Source: Acinetobacter sp. ANC 4178 (GTDB taxonomy: Bacteria; Pseudomonadota; Gammaproteobacteria; Pseudomonadales; Moraxellaceae). Taken from it: 64,000 nt of DNA. The stretch spans positions 124,001-188,000 of the forward strand of contig NZ_SJOD01000003.1 of NCBI RefSeq assembly GCF_004331175.1, read 5' to 3'. Under the pieces are notes generated by a model, which saw nothing but the letters and a program-made list of their open reading frames with translations, searched no databases and was not told where the DNA came from. Both the position numbers and the translations under genes were made by a program. Positions 38,635 through 48,730 of the stretch are shown piece after piece (position 1 is the first letter of the stretch; each line of letters opens with the position of its first letter).

Positions 38635-40260
38635 ATGAAAAGTTTTAAAATTGCCCTAGCACAATTCTCTCCGCATATTGGCAATATCGAAGCAAATGCT
38701 GAAAAAATGCAACAATTGGCAAATGAAGCCAAAGCGCAAAAATCAGATTTAATTATCTTTCCTGAATTAGCAACCATTGGTTACCCAGCCGAAGATTTAC
38801 TGTTGCGCCCAAGCCTATCAAAACGCACACAACAAGCGTTTGAACAGCTTAGCCAAGTGAAAGACATTGTCATGGTCTTTGGTTTTGTCAATCAAACCGA
38901 AGACGGTCAACGCTACAACTCTGCCGCGGTCATGAAAGACGGTAAAATTCTCGGTATTTACAACAAGCAAAACTTACCAAATTATGGTGTGTTTGATGAA
39001 AAACGTTATTTTAACGAAGGACATCAGCACTTGGTATTTGAATACCTCGGTCATAAATTTGGTGTACTGATTTGCGAAGATATCTGGTCACTGAATACTG
39101 TTCAGCAACTTGCGCAACTCAATGTAGAAACCGCTTTAGTCCTAAATGCTTCACCATATGAAGTGGGTAAGCCACAGCATCGTGTTGAAACCATGTCTGC
39201 TCTTGCGAAACAAATGAACCTCAATTTGGTTTATACCAACCAAGTTGGTGGTCAAGATGATTTAATTTTTGACGGCACCAGCTTTGTCATTAATAAAGAC
39301 GGCGCTGTTGCACTACAAGCACCAAGTTTTAAAGAAGCACTGCTTTATTCGGACTATATTGCTGAACAACAAAGCTATCAAGTGACTGAAAGCACTCCAA
39401 CCCTCGAAACCATGGCAGAAATTTATCAAGCCTTGGTGATGGCAACGCGTGACTACGTTCAACGCTCAGGCTTCCCTGGCGTGATTTTAGGTCTTTCAGG
39501 TGGGATTGACTCAGCATTGACCCTTGCGATTGCTGTAGATGCGATTGGTGCTGACAAAGTACAAGCCGTTATGATGCCTTATACTTATACATCACAAATC
39601 AGTGTAGAAGATGCAGCAGCACAAGCGAAGAATATGGGCATTACCTTTGGTATCGCGGAAATTAATCCGATTGTAAACAGCTTCATGCAAACGCTTTATC
39701 CATTCTTTGGCAATGCACCTGCGGATGCCACTGAAGAAAACTTACAAGCACGTACACGCGGTACGCTGCTGATGGGTTTATCGAATAAATTTGGTAACCT
39801 TGTTCTATCTACAGGCAATAAATCAGAACTTTCTGTCGGCTATTGCACGCTGTACGGTGATATGGTTGGCGGTTTTGCTGTTCTAAAAGATGTGTATAAG
39901 ACCATTGTATTTGAATTGGCGAAATACCGTAACAGCATCTCTGAAACCCCTGTGATTCCAGAGCGTGTGATTACTCGCCCACCTTCAGCAGAACTTCGTC
40001 CAGACCAAACCGACCAAGACTCATTGCCTGCTTATGATGTCCTCGATGCAATCCTGTATGCCTACATTGAAGAAGACATGAGCCAAGATGATATTATTGC
40101 CAAAGGCTTTGATGCAGATGTGGTGAAAAAAGTGATTCGCCTCGTCGACTTTAATGAATACAAACGTCGCCAAGGCTCTATTGGGCCGCGTATTAGCTCA
40201 CGTGCCTTTAGCCGCGAACGTCGTTACCCAATCATCAATGGTTGGAAAGCTGGCGTATAA
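38635..40260 (+). CDS. nadE: Glutamine-dependent NAD+ synthetase
   Basis: A 541-aa enzyme that makes NAD+ from deamido-NAD using ATP and glutamine-derived ammonia. The N-terminal nitrilase/amidase domain carries Glu in FPELATIGYPAED (about residue 43), Lys in KQNLPNYGVFDEKRY (about residue 112) and Cys in ICEDIW (about residue 147). The synthetase domain has the P-loop LSGGIDSALT near residue 286. Length fits the fused type. It is monocistronic with a terminator downstream. Confidence 0.97.
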   Translation: MKSFKIALAQFSPHIGNIEANAEKMQQLANEAKAQKSDLIIFPELATIGYPAEDLLLRPSLSKRTQQAFEQLSQVKDIVMVFGFVNQTEDGQRYNSAAVMKDGKILGIYNKQNLPNYGVFDEKRYFNEGHQHLVFEYLGHKFGVLICEDIWSLNTVQQLAQLNVETALVLNASPYEVGKPQHRVETMSALAKQMNLNLVYTNQVGGQDDLIFDGTSFVINKDGAVALQAPSFKEALLYSDYIAEQQSYQVTESTPTLETMAEIYQALVMATRDYVQRSGFPGVILGLSGGIDSALTLAIAVDAIGADKVQAVMMPYTYTSQISVEDAAAQAKNMGITFGIAEINPIVNSFMQTLYPFFGNAPADATEENLQARTRGTLLMGLSNKFGNLVLSTGNKSELSVGYCTLYGDMVGGFAVLKDVYKTIVFELAKYRNSISETPVIPERVITRPPSAELRPDQTDQDSLPAYDVLDAILYAYIEEDMSQDDIIAKGFDADVVKKVIRLVDFNEYKRRQGSIGPRISSRAFSRERRYPIINGWKAGV

Positions 40261-40276
40261 CAGCGAATAAAAACAC

Positions 40277-40306
40277 AAAAGCCCAAACCAATGTTTGGGC
40301 TTTTTT
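40277..40306 (+). terminator. Intrinsic terminator, nadE
   Basis: AAAAGCCCAAAC / GTTTGGGC with a 4-nt loop is followed by TTTTTT. It lies 16 bp past the stop codon. Confidence 0.9.
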
Positions 40307-40340
40307 ATGCGTTATATATTTTCTTCTCTTTTTCACGCAC

Positions 40341-40371
40341 AAAAAAAGAGACCAAGCTGAGAGCTTGGTCT
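40341..40371 (-). terminator. Terminator of the first tRNA-Met gene
   Basis: AGACCAAGCT / AGCTTGGTCT is a 10-bp stem with a 3-nt loop; on the minus strand it is followed by CTTTTTTT. It starts 7 bp past the tRNA 3' end. Confidence 0.85.
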
Positions 40372-40378
40372 ATAAAAA

Positions 40379-40455
40379 TGGTGGCTATGACGAGACTTGA
40401 ACTTGTGACCCCCGCATTATGAGTGCGGTGCTCTAACCAACTGAGCTACATAGCC
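40379..40455 (-). tRNA. tRNA-Met (CAT), copy 1
   Basis: A 77-nt cloverleaf on the minus strand, starting GGCTATGTAGCTCAGTTGG and ending in encoded CCA. The anticodon loop CTCATAA sits between CCGCA and TGCGG. The body resembles the E. coli elongator tRNA-Met more than the Ile-type tRNA with CAT, so elongator Met is preferred. Identical to the copy at 40952-41028. Confidence 0.93.
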
Positions 40456-40915
40456 GTAAACTGTGTGCGCATTATCTAAATTTCATGCCTGTGCGTCAAG
40501 CTTTTTTACTTATGAATGTTCAGAGTTTAGGCAATTGATATATTTAGCCCGTTCATTCATACATCTTTGTATATTTTTCATCATATTAGTATCAAAGTGA
40601 TGAACATAAGGAGCATTTTTTCACTATCTTTTCTAGGTTAATTGTACATAGCACGTTTAAATAGCCTCCTTTATGCCTCTAAGCGGTCAATACGTGCAGA
40701 GAACCAGAATGAGCTAACCGACCCAAACATATAAACAGGTGATGCAGCAATAAACTTAAAATATTTAGGGGGGAAATGCACACCTCATCTCTAACTCGGC
40801 ACGACAATCCTTAGGGAGACATCAAATTTTCGATCACAAGGTCATCATTTTAATACGTATGCCAAGCTACTTTTTATAGATACTTGCACCAAACAATAAA
40901 TAGCAAATTTTGGAC
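40456..40915. other. Spacer between the two tRNA-Met genes
   Basis: It should hold the promoter of the downstream tRNA-Met copy. On the minus strand a 36-codon open frame (40781-40671, GTG start) encodes a peptide including IAASPVYMFGSVSSFWFSAR and ending RLEA. It looks like coding sequence, perhaps the remnant or C-terminus of a membrane protein, but I cannot assign it and do not call a gene. Confidence 0.4.
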
Positions 40916-40945
40916 AAAAAAAATCACGTTATAGGAACGTGATTT
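40916..40945 (-). terminator. Terminator of the second tRNA-Met gene
   Basis: AAATCACGTT / AACGTGATTT is a 10-bp stem with a 5-nt loop; on the minus strand it is followed by a T-run from the A-tract at 40916-40923. It lies 7 bp past the tRNA 3' end. Confidence 0.85.
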
Positions 40946-40951
40946 ATAAAA

Positions 40952-41028
40952 TGGTGGCTATGACGAGACTTGAACTTGTGACCCCCGCATTATGAGTGCG
41001 GTGCTCTAACCAACTGAGCTACATAGCC
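40952..41028 (-). tRNA. tRNA-Met (CAT), copy 2
   Basis: Identical in its 77 nt to the copy at 40379-40455, including encoded CCA and the CAT anticodon. Each copy has its own terminator with a different stem sequence, so they are separate units rather than one dimeric transcript. The flanks differ beyond about 15 bp. Confidence 0.93.
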
Positions 41029-41103
41029 GTAAACTGTGCGCGCATTATGTGATTTTATCTTTAGTACGTCAAGTACCTAATGCGCTTAATTGATCAAAAT
41101 TTG

Positions 41104-41482
<379 letters not shown>

Positions 41483-41505
41483 GCGCATCTTATCAAATTT
41501 AAAAG

Positions 41506-42283
<778 letters not shown>

Positions 42284-42513
42284 TTATTGGGATGTATTTT
42301 AACAAAATCTTGTTTTTTTGGTGAAGAAACTGCATAAATTTGAAAAATCTTCATTATTCGCACAAAAACTATTGGCCTGTTTTCCTTAAACGAAATAGCC
42401 CTATTCCATCTGGTTGTATATTTGATTTAGATTAAACCTTTCCAACCTGATTTAAGAATTGTCAGTAGGTTCATGTTGGGGCACAATAGTCATAACTTTG
42501 GAAGTAATTGATT

Positions 42514-42990
42514 ATGGCGAAAGCAACTGTAGTTAAAAAACATAATGGCGGTACGATTGCCCAAAATAAGCGTGCCCGCCATGATTATTTTATTGAAGAA
42601 AAATTTGAAGCTGGACTTTCCCTACAAGGTTGGGAAGTTAAATCATTACGCGCTGGTCGTATGACACTGTCTGAAAGTTATATTACTTTCAAAAATGGTG
42701 AGGCATTCCTTTTCGGTGCACAAATTCAACCTTTACTGAGTGCGTCTACGCATATCGTTGCTGAATCAACCCGTACACGTAAGTTACTGTTAAACCGTCG
42801 CGAGCTGGAAAAATTGCTTGGTGCAGTCAATCAAAAAGGGTATTCGTGCGTTCCGCTAGCCGCTTACTGGAAAGGCCCACGTGCAAAGTTAGAAATCGCC
42901 TTAGTGAAAGGTAAACAACTGCATGACAAGCGCGCCACTGAAAAAGATCGTGATTGGCAACGTGATAAAGCTCGTATATTTCATAAATAA
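42514..42990 (+). CDS. smpB: SsrA-binding protein SmpB
   Basis: A 158-aa partner of tmRNA in rescue of stalled ribosomes. It shows the OB-fold family signatures: N-K-R-A-R-H-D-Y near residue 17, [16 protein letters not shown] near residue 35, and the basic tail [20 protein letters not shown]. The ATG at 42514 ([10 protein letters not shown]) is preferred to the TTG 6 bp upstream; GGAAG lies about 10 bp before. The tmRNA gene itself is not in this window. A terminator follows. Confidence 0.97.
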   Translation: MAKATVVKKHNGGTIAQNKRARHDYFIEEKFEAGLSLQGWEVKSLRAGRMTLSESYITFKNGEAFLFGAQIQPLLSASTHIVAESTRTRKLLLNRRELEKLLGAVNQKGYSCVPLAAYWKGPRAKLEIALVKGKQLHDKRATEKDRDWQRDKARIFHK

Positions 42991-42991
42991 T

Positions 42992-43020
42992 AAAAAAACC
43001 TCCCATTGGGAGGTTTTTTT
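42992..43020. terminator. Bidirectional terminator between smpB and the flavodoxin-like gene
   Basis: AAAAAACCTCCC / GGGAGGTTTTTT with an ATT loop. Both flanking genes converge on it. Confidence 0.9.
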
Positions 43021-43033
43021 ATTATTTGCACTG

Positions 43034-43600
43034 TTAATAGTCAGCTTTTAGTTCGACCAAATATTTACCAAACTTGCGCGCTGTTTCCAAATCCCCTTCT
43101 GGCGGGGTCACTTCAACACTGGCATTATCGGACTGGGTCATTAAACCTAAAAAGCTCGACATACGGTTAATATCTTGCTGGCTACGCCCAGTGGGCATAA
43201 ACGGCAAACCCGCCCACAACATCCCATGCTGCATGGCAAATAAATTAATCTGTTGCAAGACTGCCAATTTATCGCCACTTAAGCCACCGCCATTGGTAAA
43301 ACCAGCAGCAAGTTTTCCTTGCCAAGCACGAGCCAACCAACGCTTAGAAGAATCTTCCATAAATTGTTTCAGGGCTGATGTCAGGCTTCCCATATACGTT
43401 GGGCAGCCCATAATAATAATATCAGCCTGATCTAGAAGCTCCCACTGAACTGCTGCCACAGAAATCAAATGCACATCTGCACCTGCCTGCTCTGCACCTT
43501 GCGCAATATATTGGGCTACCTTGGCCGTATGACCATAAGGACTATGATAAACCACACATACATGTACTGGAGTAGAAGAAACGGGATCAGTGACAGACAT
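43034..43600 (-). CDS. Flavodoxin-fold NAD(P)H oxidoreductase (WrbA-like)
   Basis: A 188-aa flavoprotein. The FMN-phosphate loop VVYHSPYGHTAKVAQ is near residue 17, GCPTYMGSLTSALKQFMED near residue 69 and FTNGGGLSGDKLAV near residue 101, all typical of the WrbA/flavodoxin family. It probably reduces quinones or similar compounds. The ATG at 43600 is chosen over an in-frame TTG 18 bp upstream. It faces smpB across a shared terminator. The exact substrate is unknown. Confidence 0.82.
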   Translation of the reverse strand: MSVTDPVSSTPVHVCVVYHSPYGHTAKVAQYIAQGAEQAGADVHLISVAAVQWELLDQADIIIMGCPTYMGSLTSALKQFMEDSSKRWLARAWQGKLAAGFTNGGGLSGDKLAVLQQINLFAMQHGMLWAGLPFMPTGRSQQDINRMSSFLGLMTQSDNASVEVTPPEGDLETARKFGKYLVELKADY

Positions 43601-43706
43601 GGAAACTTTTAAAACCAAATAATTAAGTCAAGTTTAACACTTTTCATTCGCCTGAGGGAGTGTATAACCCAATGTAAAATCGGCGAACCAATTAAGCTGA
43701 CCGTGC

Positions 43707-44447
43707 CTATTTTAAAAAGACAAAAGTCGCCATTCTTCCAGTTTTAGCATTACGGCGATAAGAATAATATTCTTCAGTTTGTCTATAGGTACACTGGTCG
43801 CCACCTAAGATCTTAGTGACACCATGCTGCTGCAAAATATAGCGTGCGATTGCATATAAATCAGCAAAGTATTTTCCTTGTTCTTTTGATGGTTCAAAAG
43901 CCGAAGCTAAAGCAGGATATTTACTACAGAAGCTTTGTTTGACTTCTGCCCCTACCTCAAAGCAAGGCTGGCTAATGGCTGCCCCTAACCATGCCCAAGC
44001 AGGAGGATGCTGCATCGCGGCAATGGTATTTTCTACAATCCCATTGGCCAGTCCACGCCAACCTGCATGTAGGTTCGCCACCTCAATCGCATCGGCATCA
44101 CCAAGGACAATGGGTAAACAATCCGCAGTCATCATCATTAAGGCATGCTGCTTCTGTTGAGTCACTAAGCCATCGCCTTCAAGTGCCTCAAAGCAGATTT
44201 GCTCATTCACCACGTGACAAATCGTGCTATGGGTTTGTGTCATCCACGTGATTTTTTCCACGCCCAAAGCAGAGAATTCTTCAAGTAACTGCATTCGGTG
44301 TTGTTGTACTCGATGGGCATTATCCTGAACATGCAATGCCAAATTAAAACCCTCAAGTTCAGGTTTATCCGATACCAAAGTATGCTCATGGTGTACACGC
44401 GTTTGTCCGACAAAAACACCTTCTGGAAAGCCTTGAACAAATTGCAT
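43707..44447 (-). CDS. pgeF: Peptidoglycan editing factor PgeF (YfiH/laccase-domain)
   Basis: A 246-aa protein of the YfiH/DUF152 family, older annotations calling it a multicopper polyphenol oxidase. In E. coli it removes wrongly placed L-Ser-containing muropeptide intermediates. The conserved metal-site blocks are visible: TQTHSTICHVV near residue 67, TADCLPI near residue 109, and NLHAGWRGLANGIVE near residue 126 with Cys and His residues. It lies 87 bp downstream of rluD on the same strand, as in many gamma-proteobacteria. Confidence 0.9.
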   Translation of the reverse strand: MQFVQGFPEGVFVGQTRVHHEHTLVSDKPELEGFNLALHVQDNAHRVQQHRMQLLEEFSALGVEKITWMTQTHSTICHVVNEQICFEALEGDGLVTQQKQHALMMMTADCLPIVLGDADAIEVANLHAGWRGLANGIVENTIAAMQHPPAWAWLGAAISQPCFEVGAEVKQSFCSKYPALASAFEPSKEQGKYFADLYAIARYILQQHGVTKILGGDQCTYRQTEEYYSYRRNAKTGRMATFVFLK

Positions 44448-44534
44448 GTTAAATTCCTTATGTAACTTAAATCATCTTTGCGTTATTCCTTTTTAGCATC
44501 AGGAACTTCGCAAAGATTACATTTTCAATTGCTT

Positions 44535-45587
44535 TTAATAAGCTGCATTCTCGCTACGCAAGACCTCAACCAATGCTGCAAAATCTTCTGACCATGGGGC
44601 TTCAAACATCATGTCTTTACCCGTACGTGGATGGACTAAACCCAATTGCACAGCATGCAATGCCTGACGTCTAAAGCCACGCAAAGTATCATTCAACAAT
44701 TCAGATGCTCCCGCTGGAACACGCACACGAGGCATATAAACTGGATCTCCGACCAGACCATAACCAATGTAGGCAAAATGCACACGAATTTGATGCGTAC
44801 GTCCAGTTTCCAAACGTGCCTGTACGCGCGTAAAATGTTGAAAACGTTCTTTTACATTATAGTGGGTCACAGCATCTTTGCCGCCCGGTAATACAGTCAT
44901 TTTAACGCGATCAACAGGATGGCGTTTAATTGGCTCATCAATCGTACCGCCTGCAATCATGTTGCCATAAACAATCAAATCATAGACACGATAAACTGAT
45001 TTACTTGCTAGTTGCTTGCTTAATGCAAACTGAGCTTCCAAGTTCTTTGCCACAACCAACAAGCCGCTTGTGTCTTTATCAATACGATGCACCAGACCTG
45101 CACGTGACAGTTCAGCCGACTTTGGATAATGATAAAGCAGCGCATTGACCAAAGTCCCTGTGCTATTTCCAGCGCCGGGATGGACCACCATTCCAACAGG
45201 TTTGTTAATCACAATGATGTCATCATCTTCATAAACAATATTAAGTGGAATGTTTTCAGGCTGACTAGTCGTTTGTGCTTCTAGCTCAACATCTAGAGTA
45301 AGTTGCTCATATCCTTCACATTTGTACTTTGGTTTAACAATGTTACCATTTACCAACAAATGCCCATCCTTCAGCCACTGCTTGAGTTTTTCGCGTGAGA
45401 AATCGCTCCAAACATTCGCCGCAACCTGATCAATACGCTGTCCGATATAGCTTTCATCCAATTGAAATTGCAACGATAAACGTGTTGCAGTTGCATCAGA
45501 AGTATGGTTATCTGCTTCGTCTGTTTCTTCAAGTAAATTGAAATCAGTTTCTGCAAAATTTGTATCAGTAGATTGTGCTTGGGTCAT
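44535..45587 (-). CDS. rluD: 23S rRNA pseudouridine synthase RluD
   Basis: A 350-aa enzyme that makes pseudouridines in helix 69 of 23S rRNA. After an acidic 40-residue N-terminal tail comes an S4 domain (about residues 42-100, GQRIDQVAANVWSDFSREKL). The catalytic domain has the nucleophilic Asp in AGLVHRIDKDTSGLLVVAK near residue 165. The ATG at 45587 is chosen over an in-frame TTG 12 bp upstream. It is divergent from bamD and upstream of pgeF, the usual gene order. Confidence 0.95.
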   Translation of the reverse strand: MTQAQSTDTNFAETDFNLLEETDEADNHTSDATATRLSLQFQLDESYIGQRIDQVAANVWSDFSREKLKQWLKDGHLLVNGNIVKPKYKCEGYEQLTLDVELEAQTTSQPENIPLNIVYEDDDIIVINKPVGMVVHPGAGNSTGTLVNALLYHYPKSAELSRAGLVHRIDKDTSGLLVVAKNLEAQFALSKQLASKSVYRVYDLIVYGNMIAGGTIDEPIKRHPVDRVKMTVLPGGKDAVTHYNVKERFQHFTRVQARLETGRTHQIRVHFAYIGYGLVGDPVYMPRVRVPAGASELLNDTLRGFRRQALHAVQLGLVHPRTGKDMMFEAPWSEDFAALVEVLRSENAAY

Positions 45588-45658
45588 TTGATCATTCAAA
45601 CAAAAGTGGTTTAATAGCGCAATTGTAGCTCATTGCCCGTATTAACAGAGGAATTTTT

Positions 45659-46648
45659 ATGTCGCTGCCACGTTATAAAATTACAATGCTCGCTCTTTCT
45701 TTAGGCATTGCATCGGCAATGGTGGGCTGTAGCAGTAATCCAAAAAAAGAAGTGGTGGATACAGGTCCACAATTAAGTGAGCAAGTGTATATACAAAAAG
45801 CTGAAAAAGCGCTAGATAATGGTCAATATACTGATGCAGCCAAATACCTAGAAGCGATTGATACTTACTACCCAACGGGTGATTATGCACAGCAAGCTCA
45901 GCTTGATTTGTTGTACGCTAAATTCCAGCAAAAAGATTATGAAGGCACCATCAGTCTTGCAGAGCGTTTTATTCGCTTAAACCCGCAGCACCCAAATGTA
46001 GATTATGCTTACTATGTACGCGGTGTAGCGAACATGGAACAAAACTATGATGGTTTAATGCGTTATACCTCATTAAAGCAATCACATCGTGATACCAGTT
46101 ATTTAAAACAGGCTTACCAAAACTTTGTCGATTTCATTCGTCGCTATCCATCAAGCACCTATGCAGTAGATGCGGCCCAACGTATGAAATATATTGGCAA
46201 TGAGCTGGCTGAAAGTGAAATGAACGTGGCGCGCTTTAACATTAAGCGTAAAGCGTGGTTAGCCGCTGTTGAACGTTCGCAATGGGTGATTGAACATTAC
46301 CCACAAACACCACAAATTCCAGAAGCTTTAGCAACAGTTGCCTATGGTTACGAACAACTGGGTGATAAAGCCACTGCGCAACAATATATAGATGTTCTTA
46401 AACTGAACTATCCGAATCTGGTGAAATCTGATGGTAGCGTGAATTTACGTGCTGCGCGTAAAGAAGGTAGCTGGCTCAACCGTGCAACTTTAGGGGTCTT
46501 TGGTCGTGAAGAACAGAGTTCTATCGAAACCCATAAAACGACAGCACCAGCCGAACAACGCAGCATCACCAACCGCATGACTTTTGGTTTGCTTGATCGT
46601 CCAAAAGTTTCTAGTGAAGTACCTGCATCAAGCACATCTGGCGAATAA
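45659..46648 (+). CDS. bamD: Outer-membrane assembly lipoprotein BamD
   Basis: A lipoprotein of the BAM complex that folds outer-membrane barrels. The lipobox is in SAMVGCSS, with Cys near residue 24. Five TPR-like repeats follow (LSEQVYIQKAEKALDNGQYT onward). At 329 aa it is longer than the E. coli protein (about 245 aa). The extra C-terminal 80 residues (from about 245) are Ser/Thr rich and probably unstructured. AGAGGA precedes the ATG. It is divergent from rluD. Confidence 0.93.
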   Translation: MSLPRYKITMLALSLGIASAMVGCSSNPKKEVVDTGPQLSEQVYIQKAEKALDNGQYTDAAKYLEAIDTYYPTGDYAQQAQLDLLYAKFQQKDYEGTISLAERFIRLNPQHPNVDYAYYVRGVANMEQNYDGLMRYTSLKQSHRDTSYLKQAYQNFVDFIRRYPSSTYAVDAAQRMKYIGNELAESEMNVARFNIKRKAWLAAVERSQWVIEHYPQTPQIPEALATVAYGYEQLGDKATAQQYIDVLKLNYPNLVKSDGSVNLRAARKEGSWLNRATLGVFGREEQSSIETHKTTAPAEQRSITNRMTFGLLDRPKVSSEVPASSTSGE

Positions 46649-46676
46649 AACTCGTAACACGTCGTGCAATTTGATC

Positions 46677-46706
46677 AAGGGCAAGTTATCATACTTGCCC
46701 TTTTAT
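46677..46706 (+). terminator. Intrinsic terminator, bamD
   Basis: AAGGGCAAGT / ACTTGCCCTT is a 10-bp stem with a 6-nt loop, followed by TTAT. It lies 28 bp after the stop codon. Confidence 0.8.
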
Positions 46707-46833
46707 ATTTTGCATTTGGCTTGATCAAGTTGATTAAACCATATACAAATAAATAGTTTTCTTTTGCAAAAGTTAGATTCGCGCAAATCTCACTTTGCAT
46801 TTTCTTTTTGCTGCACGTATCACGATAACGACT

Positions 46834-48714
46834 ATGGCCATTCCTCAGCACACGATAGATCAAATTCTCGATCGAACTGATATTGTCGATTTAATTGGTC
46901 AACGCGTGAAACTTAAAAAAACGGGACGTACCTACTCAGGTTGTTGCCCGTTTCATCAGGAAAAGTCGCCCTCTTTTCATGTCTATCGTGACAAACAGTA
47001 TTATCACTGCTTTGGCTGTCAGGCCAATGGTAATGCCATTCGCTTTTTAATGGACATCGACAATCGTAATTTTGTCGATGTGATGAAAGATCTGTCGAGC
47101 CAAGCGGGTATTGAATTACCCAAAGACAATCAAGATTCTAAACGTCTCTCCTACAAACGAGAAACTAAACCTGTAGCAGCAGATCCAGTTGCTCCTGCAA
47201 ATCCTGTTCAGATTCCAACACCTCACAACCCGCAAATCGATCATGACCCATTTGAAGAATTTGGAAATAGCGATGACCCTTTTGCTCATTTTGAACAATT
47301 TCAAGCGTTCAATGAAGCCCCTGCGCAAGATGGTAATCTGTACGATTTGCTGGAAAATATCGCGCAATTTTACGAACGACAATTGCCACAGAGTCAAAGC
47401 GCACAACAATATTTTAGACACCGTGGCTTAGGCGCAGACACCATTCAATTCTGGCGTTTAGGCTATGCACCGGAAGATTGGCAACATTTGGAAAAGGCCT
47501 TTCCACAAGATGTTCAGGGCTTAAAATTATTGGGACTTATCCGTACCAGTGACAGTGGACGTGATTTTGACTTACTGCGTGACCGCGTGATTTTCCCGAT
47601 TCGTGATGCCAAAGGCCGTGTGGTCGGCTTTGGTGGCCGTGCCCTGAATGATGAAATTAAACCAAAATATATCAACTCGCCAGATTCCGAAGTTTTCCAT
47701 AAAAATCAGTTGCTGTATGGGCTGTATGAAGGTCGTAAACAAAAAGCCCAAGACTGGCTGATGGTTGAAGGCTATATGGATGTGATTGCGCTGCAACAAA
47801 ATGGCATTCATGGTGCAGTCGCAACTTTGGGAACCGCGAGTAATACTGAACATTTAAATATTCTGTTCAAACAGAACAGCCGTATTACCATTGCCTTTGA
47901 TGGTGATGCCGCAGGTCAAAAAGCCGCACGACGCACCTTAGATATTGCCTTACCCTTATTGAATGATGGTCGCGAACTGAAGTTTTTTGTGCTCCCAAAT
48001 GATCATGACCCTGACTCACTGATTCGACGTGAAGGTTTAGAAAATTTCCAGCGCTTATTACAGCAAGCGCCCCTACTTTCGGATTTCGTGTTTGCACACC
48101 TCACCCAAAATCAGGATATCAGTAGTCCTGAAGGTAAAAGTCTGGTCATGGCCGAACTGCGCCAGTTGACCGAATTACTACCTAAAACGGGTTCTTTTCG
48201 TTATCTTTTAAATCAATCCTTTAAGGAGAAATTGGGGTTTGGTAAACGTTGGACACCGCAACTCAGCAATGATGCCTCCCTGTCTTTTAACATTCGAACC
48301 AAAGACGAAGATTTCGCCATCGCTATTCTGATGAATCATCCATTTTTGTATATTCATTTTGAAACTTTACGAGCCTTTGTTCCAAGTCAGGAATTGCTTT
48401 CGCATGTTCTCAACATTCTCAACCGGATTTTTGACAACTTACCTGATGACCAAGAACTGGCAACTTATTACGTATTGGGCGCATGCAGTACCTATGGCTT
48501 AGAAATTGCCGATATTATGCGACGTACCAATATTGAAGTGCTGACCCATGCACCCGAAATGGCAGATAAACTGGCGACTGAATACGCCTTAGGTTTACAA
48601 GAAAAATATTTACGACAGAAATTAAAAGACCCGAACTCATTGCTCGAATCACGTAATTTACGTCAACAACTGAATGAACTGACCAAGAAAATTGGACTGC
48701 GCCTATTATCTTAA
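46834..48714 (+). CDS. dnaG: DNA primase
   Basis: A 626-aa enzyme that lays RNA primers at replication forks. The N-terminal zinc site CCPFHQEKSPSFHVY continues to HCFGC (about residues 37-63). A Toprim core has EGYMDVIALQQNG near residue 311 and the acidic DGDAAGQKAA near residue 355. A C-terminal helicase-binding region follows. The ATG at 46834 (MAIPQHTIDQILD) is chosen because the family starts there and the earlier frame is untranslated leader. It is not next to rpoD in this genome, unlike the E. coli macromolecular operon. Confidence 0.97.
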   Translation: MAIPQHTIDQILDRTDIVDLIGQRVKLKKTGRTYSGCCPFHQEKSPSFHVYRDKQYYHCFGCQANGNAIRFLMDIDNRNFVDVMKDLSSQAGIELPKDNQDSKRLSYKRETKPVAADPVAPANPVQIPTPHNPQIDHDPFEEFGNSDDPFAHFEQFQAFNEAPAQDGNLYDLLENIAQFYERQLPQSQSAQQYFRHRGLGADTIQFWRLGYAPEDWQHLEKAFPQDVQGLKLLGLIRTSDSGRDFDLLRDRVIFPIRDAKGRVVGFGGRALNDEIKPKYINSPDSEVFHKNQLLYGLYEGRKQKAQDWLMVEGYMDVIALQQNGIHGAVATLGTASNTEHLNILFKQNSRITIAFDGDAAGQKAARRTLDIALPLLNDGRELKFFVLPNDHDPDSLIRREGLENFQRLLQQAPLLSDFVFAHLTQNQDISSPEGKSLVMAELRQLTELLPKTGSFRYLLNQSFKEKLGFGKRWTPQLSNDASLSFNIRTKDEDFAIAILMNHPFLYIHFETLRAFVPSQELLSHVLNILNRIFDNLPDDQELATYYVLGACSTYGLEIADIMRRTNIEVLTHAPEMADKLATEYALGLQEKYLRQKLKDPNSLLESRNLRQQLNELTKKIGLRLLS

Positions 48715-48730
48715 GCCATAGAAAGCATGG

